Notes: generated by a model from the letters alone, not told the origin. DNA of 64,000 nucleotides from Bacteroidaceae bacterium (GCA_017520935.1 JAFXEF010000013.1:1-64000), one strand, 5' to 3'; shown: positions 18,854 through 28,477, counted from the stretch's first letter. Numbers and translations are program-made.

Positions 18854-21733
18854 ATGAAAAAACTTATCTATCTATTCTCAGCCGTCGCTCTGCTCTGTGC
18901 CTGCGAGCAGTCTGACGTGATTGACCAGCCCAACCAGGGCGGCACAGCCAGTGGCGACCTCCCCGAGGTGATCTACGCTACAGTAGCTGACAACAATGAC
19001 AAGAGTGACAAGACCCGTACCGTAGTGGCCGAAGATGACAAGACCGTCCTTTGGAACATGGGTGACAACATCACCTATTTCTTTGACTGTTTACACGGCG
19101 CTCAATACAAGTACCATGGTGAAGATGGCGTAGCCGAAGCCGAGTTTGACAAGATTACGGAAGGCACCAGAGATTTCGGGTTGAGCAGATCATATGCCGT
19201 ATACCCCTTTGAGGTCAACGCTTCGTGTATCCAGGACAATGGAGTAGAGAAACTCCAGGTATTTTATCCAGCTGAGCAAAACTATATGCCCAACTCATTT
19301 GGCCGTGGTGCCAATGTGATGGTGGCAGCAGGTGAACACGCTCTCGACGATAACCTCCGCTTTCGCAACGCCTGCGGCTACCTTGTCATCAAGCTCTATG
19401 GCGAGAATATAACGGTGAAAAGCATTGAACTCACCGCCCTTGGCGGCGAAAAGGTTGCGGGTAAGGGACTCATCACAGCCCGCTACGACGCTGCTCCCGA
19501 AGTTGAGATGACCGACCAGGGCACCTCTACCATCACGCTGAATTGCGGCAGTGGTGTCACCTTGGGTGCTGATGCAGCGAATGCCACCGAGTTCTGGTTT
19601 GCTATGCCTCCCACTACTTTCGAGGAGGGCTTCAAGATTTTCGTCGCTCCCACCACTGGCATGGCTTTCGAGATACAGACCTCGAAGAAGGTGGAGATTA
19701 CCCGCAACGACATCCAGCCCATGGCTGCGCTCCAGTACACCCCCAATGCGCAGTCGGCAAAGCAATTGTTCTATACCAGAGCGGATGAAAGCACAGACCC
19801 TATAACTTTCCACGAAAATGTAGAAGGCAAGCCCTTCGATGTCACCATCACCAGTCACTACTACGATGATAGACTCGGCAAGTTTATCATCGAGTGCGAT
19901 GCTCCCATCACAGAAATCAGAGACTATGCATTCTGTAAAACTGAGATTAGTTCAATCTCTCTCCCCAAGCAGCTCAAAACCATCGGTGCGTATGCCCTTG
20001 CCACTACCAATTTAAGAAGACTTGTTATCCCTGGCAATGTCACCTTGATTAAAGAGGGTGCATTAATAAATAATAGGAACATGCCAAGTATTACCTTCCT
20101 TTGGGGTGAAGAGATCTTGGAAATCAGAGATGAAGACGATATAATGGAAGGAGTGGAGGACGGATATGGTCAGTTTAGTAATACACCCTTGGATACCATA
20201 TATGTTGATAGAAATATCAGATACACAGATGATGAAGGAGGAGAGCATGCAAAAGTCGGTAACGAACATGGACTTTTTGGTTGTAGAGGTTGGGTCCATT
20301 TGACAATTGGTCCCAATATGTCAACGATTATAGAAAGTATGTTCGTTGACTGCGACATTAAAAAATTGGTAATCCCTGGCAATATCACAAGCATCGGTAA
20401 AAATGCATTCTTCCATAACGTGTCACTTGAAGAACTTGTTTTCGAACCTAGTCCCACTAATACCCCGCTCACGTTCGGAAATTCCACGTATTTATTAAGC
20501 GATGTGAGCCCATTCTATTTACCGAATAGTTCAGCAGGAGACAAACTTACAACAATCCGCCTTAACCGTGAGATAATCTACACATGTGAGAATGTTGACA
20601 GCAAGGACAATGGCCTATTCTCAGACAGACGCAAGCTGACAACACTTGAGCTTGGCGAGCAGGTGAAGACTATCTCTGACTATATGTTTGCCGCAAGTGA
20701 AGTGCTCACTTCGGTGACTCTCCCCGATGGTTTGACCACTATCGGTAAACATGCCTTTGCCGACAGCCCGAAGCTTGCCTCGGTGAATATCCCCGGCACG
20801 GTGACCTCTATCGGTGATTATGCGTTCGCTAACTGTGCAAGTCTCAAGACTGCAATCTTCCAGCCCAGCCTCTCATCGGCCCCCCTCATGGTTAGCACCT
20901 TAAGTGAAGGGTATGGTCCTTTCTACAACACCCCGCTCCAGACTGTTGAAATAAATCGTGATGTAAGAGTGGATAGAGCCCAGATTTTGGGTCGCAACGA
21001 GAGCTTGTTTGGCGGCAAGGAAACCCTCACTCAGGTGACCCTTGGCGAGCAGGTGAAGAAGCTGCACCCCTATGAGTTTGCAGGGTCGAGCATCACCTCT
21101 ATCACCATCCCCAGCAACATCACCGAGATTGGTGACAATGCATTCCTTGAGTGCACCAAACTGGCTACCGTGAACATTGAGGATAGCAATACGCCGCTCA
21201 AGATTGGTTATCAGTTGGTGCGTGTTATCAGTGGATTTGACCTCACGTCTGAGTTTGGTCCCTTCTACGACTCGCCCCTGGAGTCTGTCACCCTCAAGCG
21301 CGAAATCAACTACGTGAAGGAAGATGGCACCGACTTTGTCACTAATGGCCTCGACGAGTGGGATGAAGGCCTCTTTGCTACCAAGCACGACGAGCTGACC
21401 CAGATTAGCCTCGGTGGTGGCCTGCGCGACATCCTGCCCTATATGTTTGCCAAGGCAAGTGTTTCGGGTAGCGTGTGGATTCCTCATACCATCGAGAGCA
21501 TCGGCGACAAGGCGTTCTATGACTGTGACAACCTTGGAGGATTGACTTTGGGCTATGATGGTACGACCACGTTCCCTAGCATTGGTACAGGCGTGTTTAA
21601 TGATTGCGGTAGCTTCACTTATATCAAGGTGCGTAACCGTGTACACGAAAAATTTGAGAGCGCAGCAAAGAACAACACATCAGGTTGGGGAGCTTACGGA
21701 GATTATCTCCGATGGGCTGCCGATTTCGAATAA
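18854..21733 (+). CDS. BspA-like leucine-rich repeat surface lipoprotein, copy 1
   Basis: I start at the ATG at 18854, which gives a lipoprotein signal (MKKLIYLFSAVALLCACEQ, Cys 17 likely). The open frame extends upstream but through the peptide gene. The 959-residue protein has an N-terminal domain to about 300 resembling fimbrillin-like adhesins (VLWNMGDNITYFF, the later AVYPFEV, FRNACGYLVIKLYG), then LRR_5/BspA repeats (motifs such as ITSIGKNAFFHN and TTIGKHAFADSPKL). BspA proteins mediate binding to host or other bacteria. It follows the peptide gene by 37 bases, so they are probably cotranscribed. Confidence 0.85.
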   Translation: MKKLIYLFSAVALLCACEQSDVIDQPNQGGTASGDLPEVIYATVADNNDKSDKTRTVVAEDDKTVLWNMGDNITYFFDCLHGAQYKYHGEDGVAEAEFDKITEGTRDFGLSRSYAVYPFEVNASCIQDNGVEKLQVFYPAEQNYMPNSFGRGANVMVAAGEHALDDNLRFRNACGYLVIKLYGENITVKSIELTALGGEKVAGKGLITARYDAAPEVEMTDQGTSTITLNCGSGVTLGADAANATEFWFAMPPTTFEEGFKIFVAPTTGMAFEIQTSKKVEITRNDIQPMAALQYTPNAQSAKQLFYTRADESTDPITFHENVEGKPFDVTITSHYYDDRLGKFIIECDAPITEIRDYAFCKTEISSISLPKQLKTIGAYALATTNLRRLVIPGNVTLIKEGALINNRNMPSITFLWGEEILEIRDEDDIMEGVEDGYGQFSNTPLDTIYVDRNIRYTDDEGGEHAKVGNEHGLFGCRGWVHLTIGPNMSTIIESMFVDCDIKKLVIPGNITSIGKNAFFHNVSLEELVFEPSPTNTPLTFGNSTYLLSDVSPFYLPNSSAGDKLTTIRLNREIIYTCENVDSKDNGLFSDRRKLTTLELGEQVKTISDYMFAASEVLTSVTLPDGLTTIGKHAFADSPKLASVNIPGTVTSIGDYAFANCASLKTAIFQPSLSSAPLMVSTLSEGYGPFYNTPLQTVEINRDVRVDRAQILGRNESLFGGKETLTQVTLGEQVKKLHPYEFAGSSITSITIPSNITEIGDNAFLECTKLATVNIEDSNTPLKIGYQLVRVISGFDLTSEFGPFYDSPLESVTLKREINYVKEDGTDFVTNGLDEWDEGLFATKHDELTQISLGGGLRDILPYMFAKASVSGSVWIPHTIESIGDKAFYDCDNLGGLTLGYDGTTTFPSIGTGVFNDCGSFTYIKVRNRVHEKFESAAKNNTSGWGAYGDYLRWAADFE

Positions 21734-21757
21734 TCCCCTCTCCCTATAGTAGAAGCA

Positions 21758-21781
21758 GAGCCGCCCTCACCGGGGCGGCTC
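21758..21781 (+). terminator. GC-rich hairpin after lipoprotein copy 1
   Basis: GAGCCGCCC (21758-21766) pairs with GGGCGGCTC (21773-21781) around a 6-base loop, 24 bases after the stop codon. It lacks a T run. The same GAGCCGCCC arm recurs at 24864 (without a clear partner) and in the hairpin at 24965. Confidence 0.55.
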
Positions 21782-21834
21782 ACGGGTAAACAAAAAGAAG
21801 TATATATAATATAGTATAATAAGATTTGGATAAC

Positions 21835-22020
21835 ATGACAAAAGTAAACATTCAACACAAGCAGGCCTACATATGCCCTGCTATCGAGGTAGTAAACATC
21901 GACATGCAACAAGCCATCTTGGCTGGCTCTGGCCAGATTGAGACCATCGGCGACACCAAGGAGGAGATGGAATGGAGCAACGCTCGCCGCGGCGAGGGAT
22001 GGGGAAACCTGTGGGAGTAA
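21835..22020 (+). CDS. 61-residue WGNLW peptide, copy 2
   Basis: From the ATG at 21835 this product differs from copy 1 in only a few residues near the N-terminus (NIQHKQAYICPAIEVV) and ends in Glu. Nucleotides from the middle to the end are almost unchanged, which shows recent duplication or gene conversion. The bases before the start (GATTTGGATAAC) match those before copy 1. The downstream lipoprotein is 315 bases away because a repeat element sits between. Confidence 0.8.
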   Translation: MTKVNIQHKQAYICPAIEVVNIDMQQAILAGSGQIETIGDTKEEMEWSNARRGEGWGNLWE

Positions 22021-22062
22021 AATCAAATTGTAAACTGAACGAAGTCAAAGTTGATAATTATA

Positions 22063-22296
22063 CCACAGATTTCTCAGATTTCACAGATTATGCAAGTGGC
22101 TTCGCCCTTGCGGCCATTCGGAGAGGCACAAGTCTTGCGCATGCCAAATCTGTGTCATCCGTTCAATCAGTTGACTAAAATAATCAACACGATGAAACAG
22201 ATGAAACAGATATCAGCATCGCTACCGCTCGCTGGTCTGCCGGATGGATGCGAGCAGCGCGATGCATAAAGTCTGAGAAATCTGCGTAATCCGTGG
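22063..22296. repeat. Inverted-repeat element between peptide and lipoprotein genes
   Basis: The left end (CCACAGATTTCTCAGATTTC) and the inverted right end (CCACGGATTACGCAGATTTC) bound about 234 bases without a credible gene. The equivalent gap of cassette 1 is 37 bases, so this looks like an insertion. Three copies of ATAAATC follow at 22308-22325. Confidence 0.5.
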
Positions 22297-22335
22297 TTGA
22301 GAAAATCATAAATCATAAATCATAATTATTCAATC

Positions 22336-24804
22336 GTGAAGAAACTAACCTATCTATTCTCAGCCGTCGCTCTGCTTTGTGCGTGCGAGAAGGCTGACGT
22401 GATTGACCAGCCCAACCAGGGCGGCACAGCCAGTGGCGACCTCCCCGAGGTAATCTACGCTACAGTAGCTGACAACAATGACAAGAGTGACAAGACCCGT
22501 ACTGTAGTAGCTAACGACAAGTCTGTCCTTTGGAACACGGGCGATGCGGTGTCGGTCTACATGGATATCACACACAATGCCAAGTACCAGTACCTTGGCG
22601 AGGGTGGTGTGTCTTACGCAGAACTTGTGATAGACAAAAATGCTGTTAGCCAAGAGGTGTTCACCGTGACCAACTCCTTTGCTGTATACCCCTACAGCAC
22701 AACTAATGCTTGCGTGAAGAATGGCGGTGTAGAGAAGCTTCAGGTGGACTTCCCCGCTGTACAGAACTATGCGGCTAACTCCTTTGGTAGAGGTGCCAAT
22801 GTGATGGTGGCTGCGGGTACACATACCACTGACAAGAATTTCCGCTTCCGCAACGCTTGTGGCTACCTTGTCATCAAGCTCTATGGTGAGGGCGTATCAG
22901 TTAAGAGCATCACGCTCACCGCACTGGGTGGCGAGAAGATTGCGGGTAAGGGTCTTATCACTGCGAGCAACGATGTTGCTCCCGTGGTAGCCATGACCGA
23001 CGAGGGTAGCTCTACCATCACGCTGAACTGCGGCGAGGGCGTAGCGCTGGGCGCTGATGCTACCGAGTTCTGGTTTGCTATGCCTCCCACGACCTTCGAG
23101 GAGGGTTTCAAGATTCACGTTACCCCCGCCAAAGGCCTTGCTTTCGAGATGCAGACCTCAAAGGAGGTGGAGATTACTCGCAACGAAATCCAGCCCATGG
23201 CAGCGCTTAAGTACACCCCCAATACACAGACTCCTAATCAGATTGTATATACCAAGACTGCTGAAGCTATGGCAGCAGAAGGAGGTAAAAATCCGCTAAT
23301 ATTCGGCGATGAACAGGAAAATCCTTTTGATGCAACCATCAAGGAGCATTACTATGATGAATCACTAGGAAAGTTTGTCATTGAGTTCTCCACTCCTGTG
23401 AAAACGATTGGCGAGGATGCATTCTTTAATACTGTGCTTCAGACAATCGAACTTCCAGAGGGCCTTGAAACTATTAAAAATAGTGCATTCTCGTGGTCGG
23501 ATCTCAAGGAACTCACTATTCCTGGTAGCGTTAACACGATTGAAGCTGAAGTCTTTGATGTTTGCTTTGATTTAAAATCTATTACATTTCTTCCAAGCCC
23601 GGATAAAACGCCACTTGCCATAGCATATAGTCCTGCAGTTGCCCAATATGGTCCATTCTACTACTGCCCGCTTACATCTATCAATCTCAACCGTGAGCTC
23701 AGTTATGTGGACCCGGATGGAGATCCATTCACTCCAGATGAAGATGATGAAGGAATCTTTTATGATTATTTCGAAAATAGGTTTGAAGCTTCAATAACTA
23801 TTGGAGATCAGGTATGTACATTGTCTCCTTTCATGTTTTCTAGAAAAGGCTTTACTTCTATCACCATCCCAGGAACAGTAACCACCATCGGTAATGATGT
23901 TTTCAATGGATGTACAGCTCTTTCAAGCATCACATTCGAGCCAAGCCCGACAAACGAAGCGTTAACCATCGGATGGAATACGACCGGTACAGATGAGGGT
24001 CTATTCGTTGACTGTCCACTTCAGACTGTAAACCTGAATCGTCAGCTCACCTACGCAATGGCAAGCGAGGATCTCGATGAGGATTTAACTCCTTTCTCGG
24101 GTAAATCTCTTGGAAACGGAGTAACTCTCGGTGAGCAAGTCCACACCTTGTTGCCATACATGTTCTATAACTCTGGCATCACTTCTCTGAAAATCCCAGG
24201 AACAGTTACAGAAATCATGGATAATGCTTTCTATGAGTGTACAACCCTTGCGTCTGTAAGATTTGAAGGAAGTTCCGAACCGCTTACTATCGGATTCCAA
24301 CCGGGAACTAATGAACGTGGTCCTTTCTATCAGTCACCGTTGACATCTATTTACGTTAACCGTGAATTGGTAGCATCGTCCGCTTATGCTGCTGCACGCG
24401 ATTCAGATGATGAAGGTATTTTCTCAACTTCGTTTGATGGAGACGATGATCCTATAGTATCAGTAACCCTTCAGGGAAATGTAAATACAATTTCTGAATA
24501 TATGTTCAGCGGTTTGAATATACAGACTATTTGGATTCCAAGGGAAGTTACAAAAATCTGTAAAGGTGCATTCTATAATTGTTCGAAACTCTATGGAATG
24601 ACTTTGGCACATACAGGTCCTCCTACTTTGATTGAAGACGATGATTCAAATGGAGGTGCATTTAAGGGTACTTTATTGAATGATCCAGATGTGCAAATGC
24701 GTTGGATTGCCTTAGAGGATGGTTCGGATGAAAACGTTAAAGCTTTTAAAGGTGCAGCCAACTGGCGTTATTATGCTTATATCATTAAGGCACAATCTAA
24801 ATAG
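22336..24804 (+). CDS. BspA-like leucine-rich repeat surface lipoprotein, copy 2
   Basis: The frame opens with a GTG at 22336 aligned with the ATG of copy 1 (MKKLTYLFSAVALLCACEK); no ribosome site is obvious. The 822-residue product shares its first ~70 residues almost exactly with copy 1, and the fimbrillin-like domain closely to about 290. The LRR part is diverged (LKTIGEDAFF-type units, SITIPGTVTTIGNDVFNGC). The sequence contrast suggests conversion of the 5' end and diversification of the binding surface. It probably sits on the outer membrane. Confidence 0.82.
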   Translation: MKKLTYLFSAVALLCACEKADVIDQPNQGGTASGDLPEVIYATVADNNDKSDKTRTVVANDKSVLWNTGDAVSVYMDITHNAKYQYLGEGGVSYAELVIDKNAVSQEVFTVTNSFAVYPYSTTNACVKNGGVEKLQVDFPAVQNYAANSFGRGANVMVAAGTHTTDKNFRFRNACGYLVIKLYGEGVSVKSITLTALGGEKIAGKGLITASNDVAPVVAMTDEGSSTITLNCGEGVALGADATEFWFAMPPTTFEEGFKIHVTPAKGLAFEMQTSKEVEITRNEIQPMAALKYTPNTQTPNQIVYTKTAEAMAAEGGKNPLIFGDEQENPFDATIKEHYYDESLGKFVIEFSTPVKTIGEDAFFNTVLQTIELPEGLETIKNSAFSWSDLKELTIPGSVNTIEAEVFDVCFDLKSITFLPSPDKTPLAIAYSPAVAQYGPFYYCPLTSINLNRELSYVDPDGDPFTPDEDDEGIFYDYFENRFEASITIGDQVCTLSPFMFSRKGFTSITIPGTVTTIGNDVFNGCTALSSITFEPSPTNEALTIGWNTTGTDEGLFVDCPLQTVNLNRQLTYAMASEDLDEDLTPFSGKSLGNGVTLGEQVHTLLPYMFYNSGITSLKIPGTVTEIMDNAFYECTTLASVRFEGSSEPLTIGFQPGTNERGPFYQSPLTSIYVNRELVASSAYAAARDSDDEGIFSTSFDGDDDPIVSVTLQGNVNTISEYMFSGLNIQTIWIPREVTKICKGAFYNCSKLYGMTLAHTGPPTLIEDDDSNGGAFKGTLLNDPDVQMRWIALEDGSDENVKAFKGAANWRYYAYIIKAQSK

Positions 24805-24964
24805 TAATCCTTAAGTTCATAGGAGAGGCTGACACAAAGTCGATAGACTCTTTCTGTAAATACCAGCAGAGCCGCCCTCGGGTAGCTTGAGCGACTATAA
24901 GAAGAAGTGGAGCGACTATGAGGATTTGCTACATGAAAAATAAGCCTTAACCGCAAACGTGAGC

Positions 24965-24988
24965 AGAGCCGCCCCATCGGGCGGCTCT
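24965..24988 (+). terminator. Hairpin between lipoprotein copy 2 and the BACON gene
   Basis: AGAGCCGCCC pairs with GGGCGGCTCT over 10 base pairs with a CATC loop. It lies 160 bases after copy 2 and 48 bases before the next gene. The following bases are not a T run. Confidence 0.5.
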
Positions 24989-25036
24989 AACACTAACCTA
25001 CACATGACAGTAACACCAAAAAAATAAACGAACAAT

Positions 25037-25408
25037 ATGAAAAAGTACATCATCGCAGCATTGCTCTGCACGGGGTTCTTCTCGGCTTGCGAGAGACTTA
25101 TCTACATCAACGAAGACCCCGGAGCAGATCCCGTGATGGGCATTGACCTCTCCTTCTTGCATGTGCCTGCCGAGGGCGACAGCGCCATCAGTATCAACAT
25201 CAGCATATACACCCCTGTCGAGGGAGGCGTAGTGACTGCCGAGGCGGATCGTGAGTGGATCACCATCAAGGAGCTGACGAACGAGCGGGCCACCATAGCG
25301 GTAGCCCCCAACCCAGCAGACACCACCCGCTACGGCCAAATCACCTTCTCTTACAACAACGAGGAGTGCATCGGCCTGTCGGTCGGGCAAGAAGGCAGAG
25401 AGCGATAA
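25037..25408 (+). CDS. BACON-domain lipoprotein
   Basis: The 123-residue product starts MKKYIIAALLCTGFFSACER, a lipoprotein signal with Cys 18. The rest is one BACON-like beta-sandwich: the TPVEGGVVTAEADREWITI strand pattern with the conserved W-I, and the closing YGQITFSYNNEECIGLSVGQ. BACON domains are found in Bacteroidetes glycoside hydrolases and surface proteins and may bind mucin or glycans. A single-domain lipoprotein of this size suggests an accessory surface protein for the neighbouring lipoproteins. Confidence 0.75.
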   Translation: MKKYIIAALLCTGFFSACERLIYINEDPGADPVMGIDLSFLHVPAEGDSAISINISIYTPVEGGVVTAEADREWITIKELTNERATIAVAPNPADTTRYGQITFSYNNEECIGLSVGQEGRER

Positions 25409-25430
25409 TACGAACTATAGCTTTCCGTCA

Positions 25431-25466
25431 CGGGGGATGCGTCATGACGCATCTCCCGTTTTTTTT
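25431..25466 (+). terminator. Terminator after the BACON gene
   Basis: CGGGGGATGCGTC (25431-25443) pairs with GACGCATCTCCCG (25446-25458) with one G-T pair and is followed by eight T. It begins 23 bases after the stop codon. Confidence 0.9.
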
Positions 25467-26372
25467 GCATCGGTATTTTCCTGTTCCTGACAAACGGATA
25501 TTCTCTGTCCACGATGGGGCTCGGATAAGGAAGGAATATGGCAAATGTTTGGCAAATGAGAGTACCTCCGTCACGGCGGATATGTTATCACTAGTGATTG
25601 ATAAATCCACCGCGACAGAGGTGGATATGGTGAGAAAGGCTTTCCTCGTTTCTACCTGCCACCGTCCGCCAATGCAGATTACCATGCTGGATGACAGTGC
25701 TTTAATGGCGGACACTGCGTATGATTTTCATTGTCGGGCATGATGGGGCAATTGCTGCTGCTCGATAGCTTCCGTCTGTTCTTTTTCTCGTGTTTCATAA
25801 TGCGTTTTCCCTATTTGGACATAACAATGATATTTACCGCTGCGCAACGGTAGGGTTGCTGTTGCCCAACGGTAACCTTGCTGTTACGCAAGGGTAAGGT
25901 TGCTGTTGCGCAGCTGTAAATAACATCGGTATGCAGACACAGCAGAAATGGCGTATCTTTGGATGGTATGGGCCCTTGATGTGATAGGCGGATATTGAGC
26001 GATATCCCGCAAGCAGGGCGGACATTGCCGGACGTGTAAAATCGTACACAGTGTCCGCCATCAAGCGTCTATCTATTAGAATGTTATGTGGTGTTGGCGG
26101 ATGGTGGCAGGTGATAGGGGAGATGTGCTTATTATAAGCAAAACGGCCGTTGTGATAGGCCCCATCGAGGTGGTGGGCATCAAGCAGACCAATAAGGCAA
26201 GCGAAGCGTATCCCCCTCCCGAGTCTTACGTATGTGCAATGTCACATCCACTGAGCAATAATGTGGTTTTTGCATGTCGATTTGTCTGTATTAACTTCAT
26301 TTTTTGACCTATTCATCACTTTGTATACCAAAATGTAGGACGGCCGTTTTTCGCGATTTTCAAGGATATAGG
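25467..26372. repeat. Palindrome- and repeat-rich non-coding region
   Basis: No credible gene is present. An imperfect 29-base-arm inverted repeat is centred on CACTAGTG at 25564-25622. A second, long-range inverted repeat has arms at 25704-25742 and 26024-26062 (ATGGCGGACACTG in each). Inside it, 25839-25920 holds four units of about 22 bases starting GCTGTTGCGCAACGGTAA-like, whose outer parts also form a palindrome. A further hairpin (GCGGATAT/ATATCCCGC) lies near 25990-26010. Confidence 0.6.
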
Positions 26373-26380
26373 TACATTTG
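26373..26380 (+). promoter_or_regulatory. -7 box before the membrane protein/STAS-kinase unit
   Basis: TACATTTG matches TAnnTTTG, 41 bases before the start at 26422. A T-rich patch sits where the -33 element is expected. Confidence 0.5.
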
Positions 26381-26421
26381 TAAACAAAGAGTAAATTGTA
26401 AACAAATTCTATAAACTCAAA

Positions 26422-27213
26422 ATGAAACAGACAATACGTATCGTTCTCGTGGGACTCGTAGCGTGTCTCATGTCGCAAGCAACATTTGCACAGTATGCAG
26501 CAAGTGTACAACAAATGGAAAATCTGGAGCAGACTACCAAGTCGGTGCGCGATGGTCAGCGCGCGATGAATATAAGCAAAACCATCATGCTCACTGGAGC
26601 ATCGGTGGCCATGACAGGCTTTGTGATGGGTGTGGCGAACACCGCCCTCGAACATGGCGATGACATCGGTCCCCTGGTGTTCTGTACAGCTATAGGCTGC
26701 TACTACGGTGGCTTGGTAGCACTGACGGGGCTTCCCTTCCGCTGGGTAGGAAAAGCCAGAATGAAAAAGAGTGGCACCTCGCTGATGACTATCGGCAGTG
26801 AAGGGCAGCGTGGCTATGTGACGAATGTGGAGGCTGGATGGGGAATCGCCAATAGTCTGAGCCTTGATGTGGTGAGAGGATACAACTTCAATGAGCACCT
26901 CTTCGTTGGTGGTGGTTTGGGCTGCTCTACATATTTCTATGAAATGGTAGGAGAGAGCCCCTTCTATGATGCGGCAGTACCCGTCTACGCCAACGTCCGC
27001 CTCACGGGAGGCAACAAGCGCGTGACACCCTACGTGAGTGGCCGCCTGGGATGCGTCCTCAATGGCATCGACCTCTACTCAAGCATTGAGTTCGGTACCA
27101 ACATACGCAGTGCTGCAGGCAAGCAGGGCGAGGCGTGGTGGATAGGTATCAAGTCTGACTGCGCAGGTCTAGAGCTCCAGACACTGGGCCTTACCGTAGG
27201 TAAGTCGTTCTAA
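26422..27213 (+). CDS. Secreted or outer-membrane protein of unknown function
   Basis: I do not recognise a family. The 263-residue product has a signal peptide (MKQTIRIVLVGLVACLMSQA, cut near TFAQ), a Gln-rich helical stretch, a hydrophobic helix pair near 55-100 (TIMLTGASVAMTGFVMG, GCYYGGLVALTGLPF) and a C-terminal half of alternating beta strands ending in Phe (LGLTVGKSF), typical of small outer-membrane barrels. It lies 52 bases before the STAS-kinase gene with no terminator between, so it may be the sensor or target of that module. Confidence 0.6.
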   Translation: MKQTIRIVLVGLVACLMSQATFAQYAASVQQMENLEQTTKSVRDGQRAMNISKTIMLTGASVAMTGFVMGVANTALEHGDDIGPLVFCTAIGCYYGGLVALTGLPFRWVGKARMKKSGTSLMTIGSEGQRGYVTNVEAGWGIANSLSLDVVRGYNFNEHLFVGGGLGCSTYFYEMVGESPFYDAAVPVYANVRLTGGNKRVTPYVSGRLGCVLNGIDLYSSIEFGTNIRSAAGKQGEAWWIGIKSDCAGLELQTLGLTVGKSF

Positions 27214-27265
27214 GAACATTTATGTAGAAAAATATTAGGATAGTTTTATATTAATAAGGTAAAAG

Positions 27266-28477
27266 ATGAACTTTAACTACAAATTGGAAAACGATGTTCT
27301 CATCGTGTCATTGATTGGCAGACTCGATACTGAGGCTGCAGTGAAATTTGAGGCCGAAATGGCTGAGGTGTGCAAGGCAAACGCACATAGCGCACTCACC
27401 ATAGATGCTGCCGCACTGGAGTATGTGGCATCGAGCGGATTGCGCACCATCCTCAAGCTGGCGAAGACAGAGAAGAACTTCAAGATTGAGAATGTGTCTT
27501 CAGCCGTATACAACGTGTTTGAAATGACTGGTTTCTCACGCATCATCAACATCAGCAAGGCTCTCCGCAAGATCGACTTGGAGAAGTGCGAGCGTATCGG
27601 TGCCGGTGGCAATGGTGCCGTATACCGTGTGAGCGAGGACGAAATCGTGAAGGTAAACTACAACCCCGACACTTACGAGGGTCTCGACAAGGAACTGACC
27701 AAGGCCAAGGAGGCATTCCTCCTGGGTGTCCCCACAGCCATCTCATTCGACACCGTAGACTGCGGCGACGGCAAGCGTGGCGTGGTGTATGAGATCATCA
27801 AGAGCCGCACGTTGGGCGAGACGATGCAGGCCGAGCCCGAGCGCATGGAGGAGCTTACCGAGCAGTACGTGGCACAGCTCAACCACCTGCACTCTACCCG
27901 CAGCAACCATCCCGTCTTCGGTAGCGCCAAGGCTGCCTACGCCAAGCAGGTGGCCGACGCCTCTAAGTACTTCACCGAGGAGGAGGGCGAGCAGCTGAAG
28001 CTCATCCTCGAGGCATTGCCCGAGGGCGACCGCCTCGTGCACTGCGATGCACACCCCAAGAACTTGATGATCCAGAACGGCGAGATGCTGTGGATCGATA
28101 TGGAGGGAATGTCTTTGGGTCATCCCATCTACGACCTCATCTCTATTGCCGTCATCATCAACGGTATGCGTACCGACGAGATGATCCTTGGCATCGCCGG
28201 CATGACCAACGCTACGGTGGCTATCATGAAGCAGCACTTCATCAGAAAGTATTTCAAGACCGACGATCCCGAGATGGTGGAGCGCTATGCCAAGATGCTC
28301 GACGCGCTGCGTCTCATCCGCACCGTATTCGCCATCGGCTTCACCTCGAAGAATACAGAAAAGTTCCGCCCCGCCATCATCGAGATGTCGCGTCAGGTGT
28401 TCTTCCCCAATATCCAGAACATCGTGGCTGGCGTGAAATTCTTGGTAAATACTGTTAATACACTCTATCCAGCATGA
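27266..28477 (+). CDS. STAS domain fused to an aminoglycoside-phosphotransferase-fold kinase
   Basis: Residues 1-105 form an anti-sigma-factor-antagonist STAS domain. The phosphorylation motif reads YVASSGLR, with S57 aligned to Ser58 of SpoIIAA. Residues 106-403 form an APH/choline-kinase-like kinase: a glycine loop (GAGGNGAVYR, 112-121), a likely ATP lysine K129, the catalytic HCDAHPKN (D261, N266) and the metal-binding D278 in WIDMEG. The fusion suggests that STAS phosphorylation controls the kinase, or the reverse. The next gene overlaps its end by four bases. The kinase substrate is unknown. Confidence 0.85.
   Translation: MNFNYKLENDVLIVSLIGRLDTEAAVKFEAEMAEVCKANAHSALTIDAAALEYVASSGLRTILKLAKTEKNFKIENVSSAVYNVFEMTGFSRIINISKALRKIDLEKCERIGAGGNGAVYRVSEDEIVKVNYNPDTYEGLDKELTKAKEAFLLGVPTAISFDTVDCGDGKRGVVYEIIKSRTLGETMQAEPERMEELTEQYVAQLNHLHSTRSNHPVFGSAKAAYAKQVADASKYFTEEEGEQLKLILEALPEGDRLVHCDAHPKNLMIQNGEMLWIDMEGMSLGHPIYDLISIAVIINGMRTDEMILGIAGMTNATVAIMKQHFIRKYFKTDDPEMVERYAKMLDALRLIRTVFAIGFTSKNTEKFRPAIIEMSRQVFFPNIQNIVAGVKFLVNTVNTLYPA

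Noticed and set aside
25428..25743. Short open frames after the BACON gene on both strands
   Set aside because: They span the terminator and the palindrome, have no ribosome site and show no recognisable protein features.
25839..25920. Possible CRISPR array or integron attachment sites
   Set aside because: Units are contiguous and diverged, with no spacers, integrase or cas gene.
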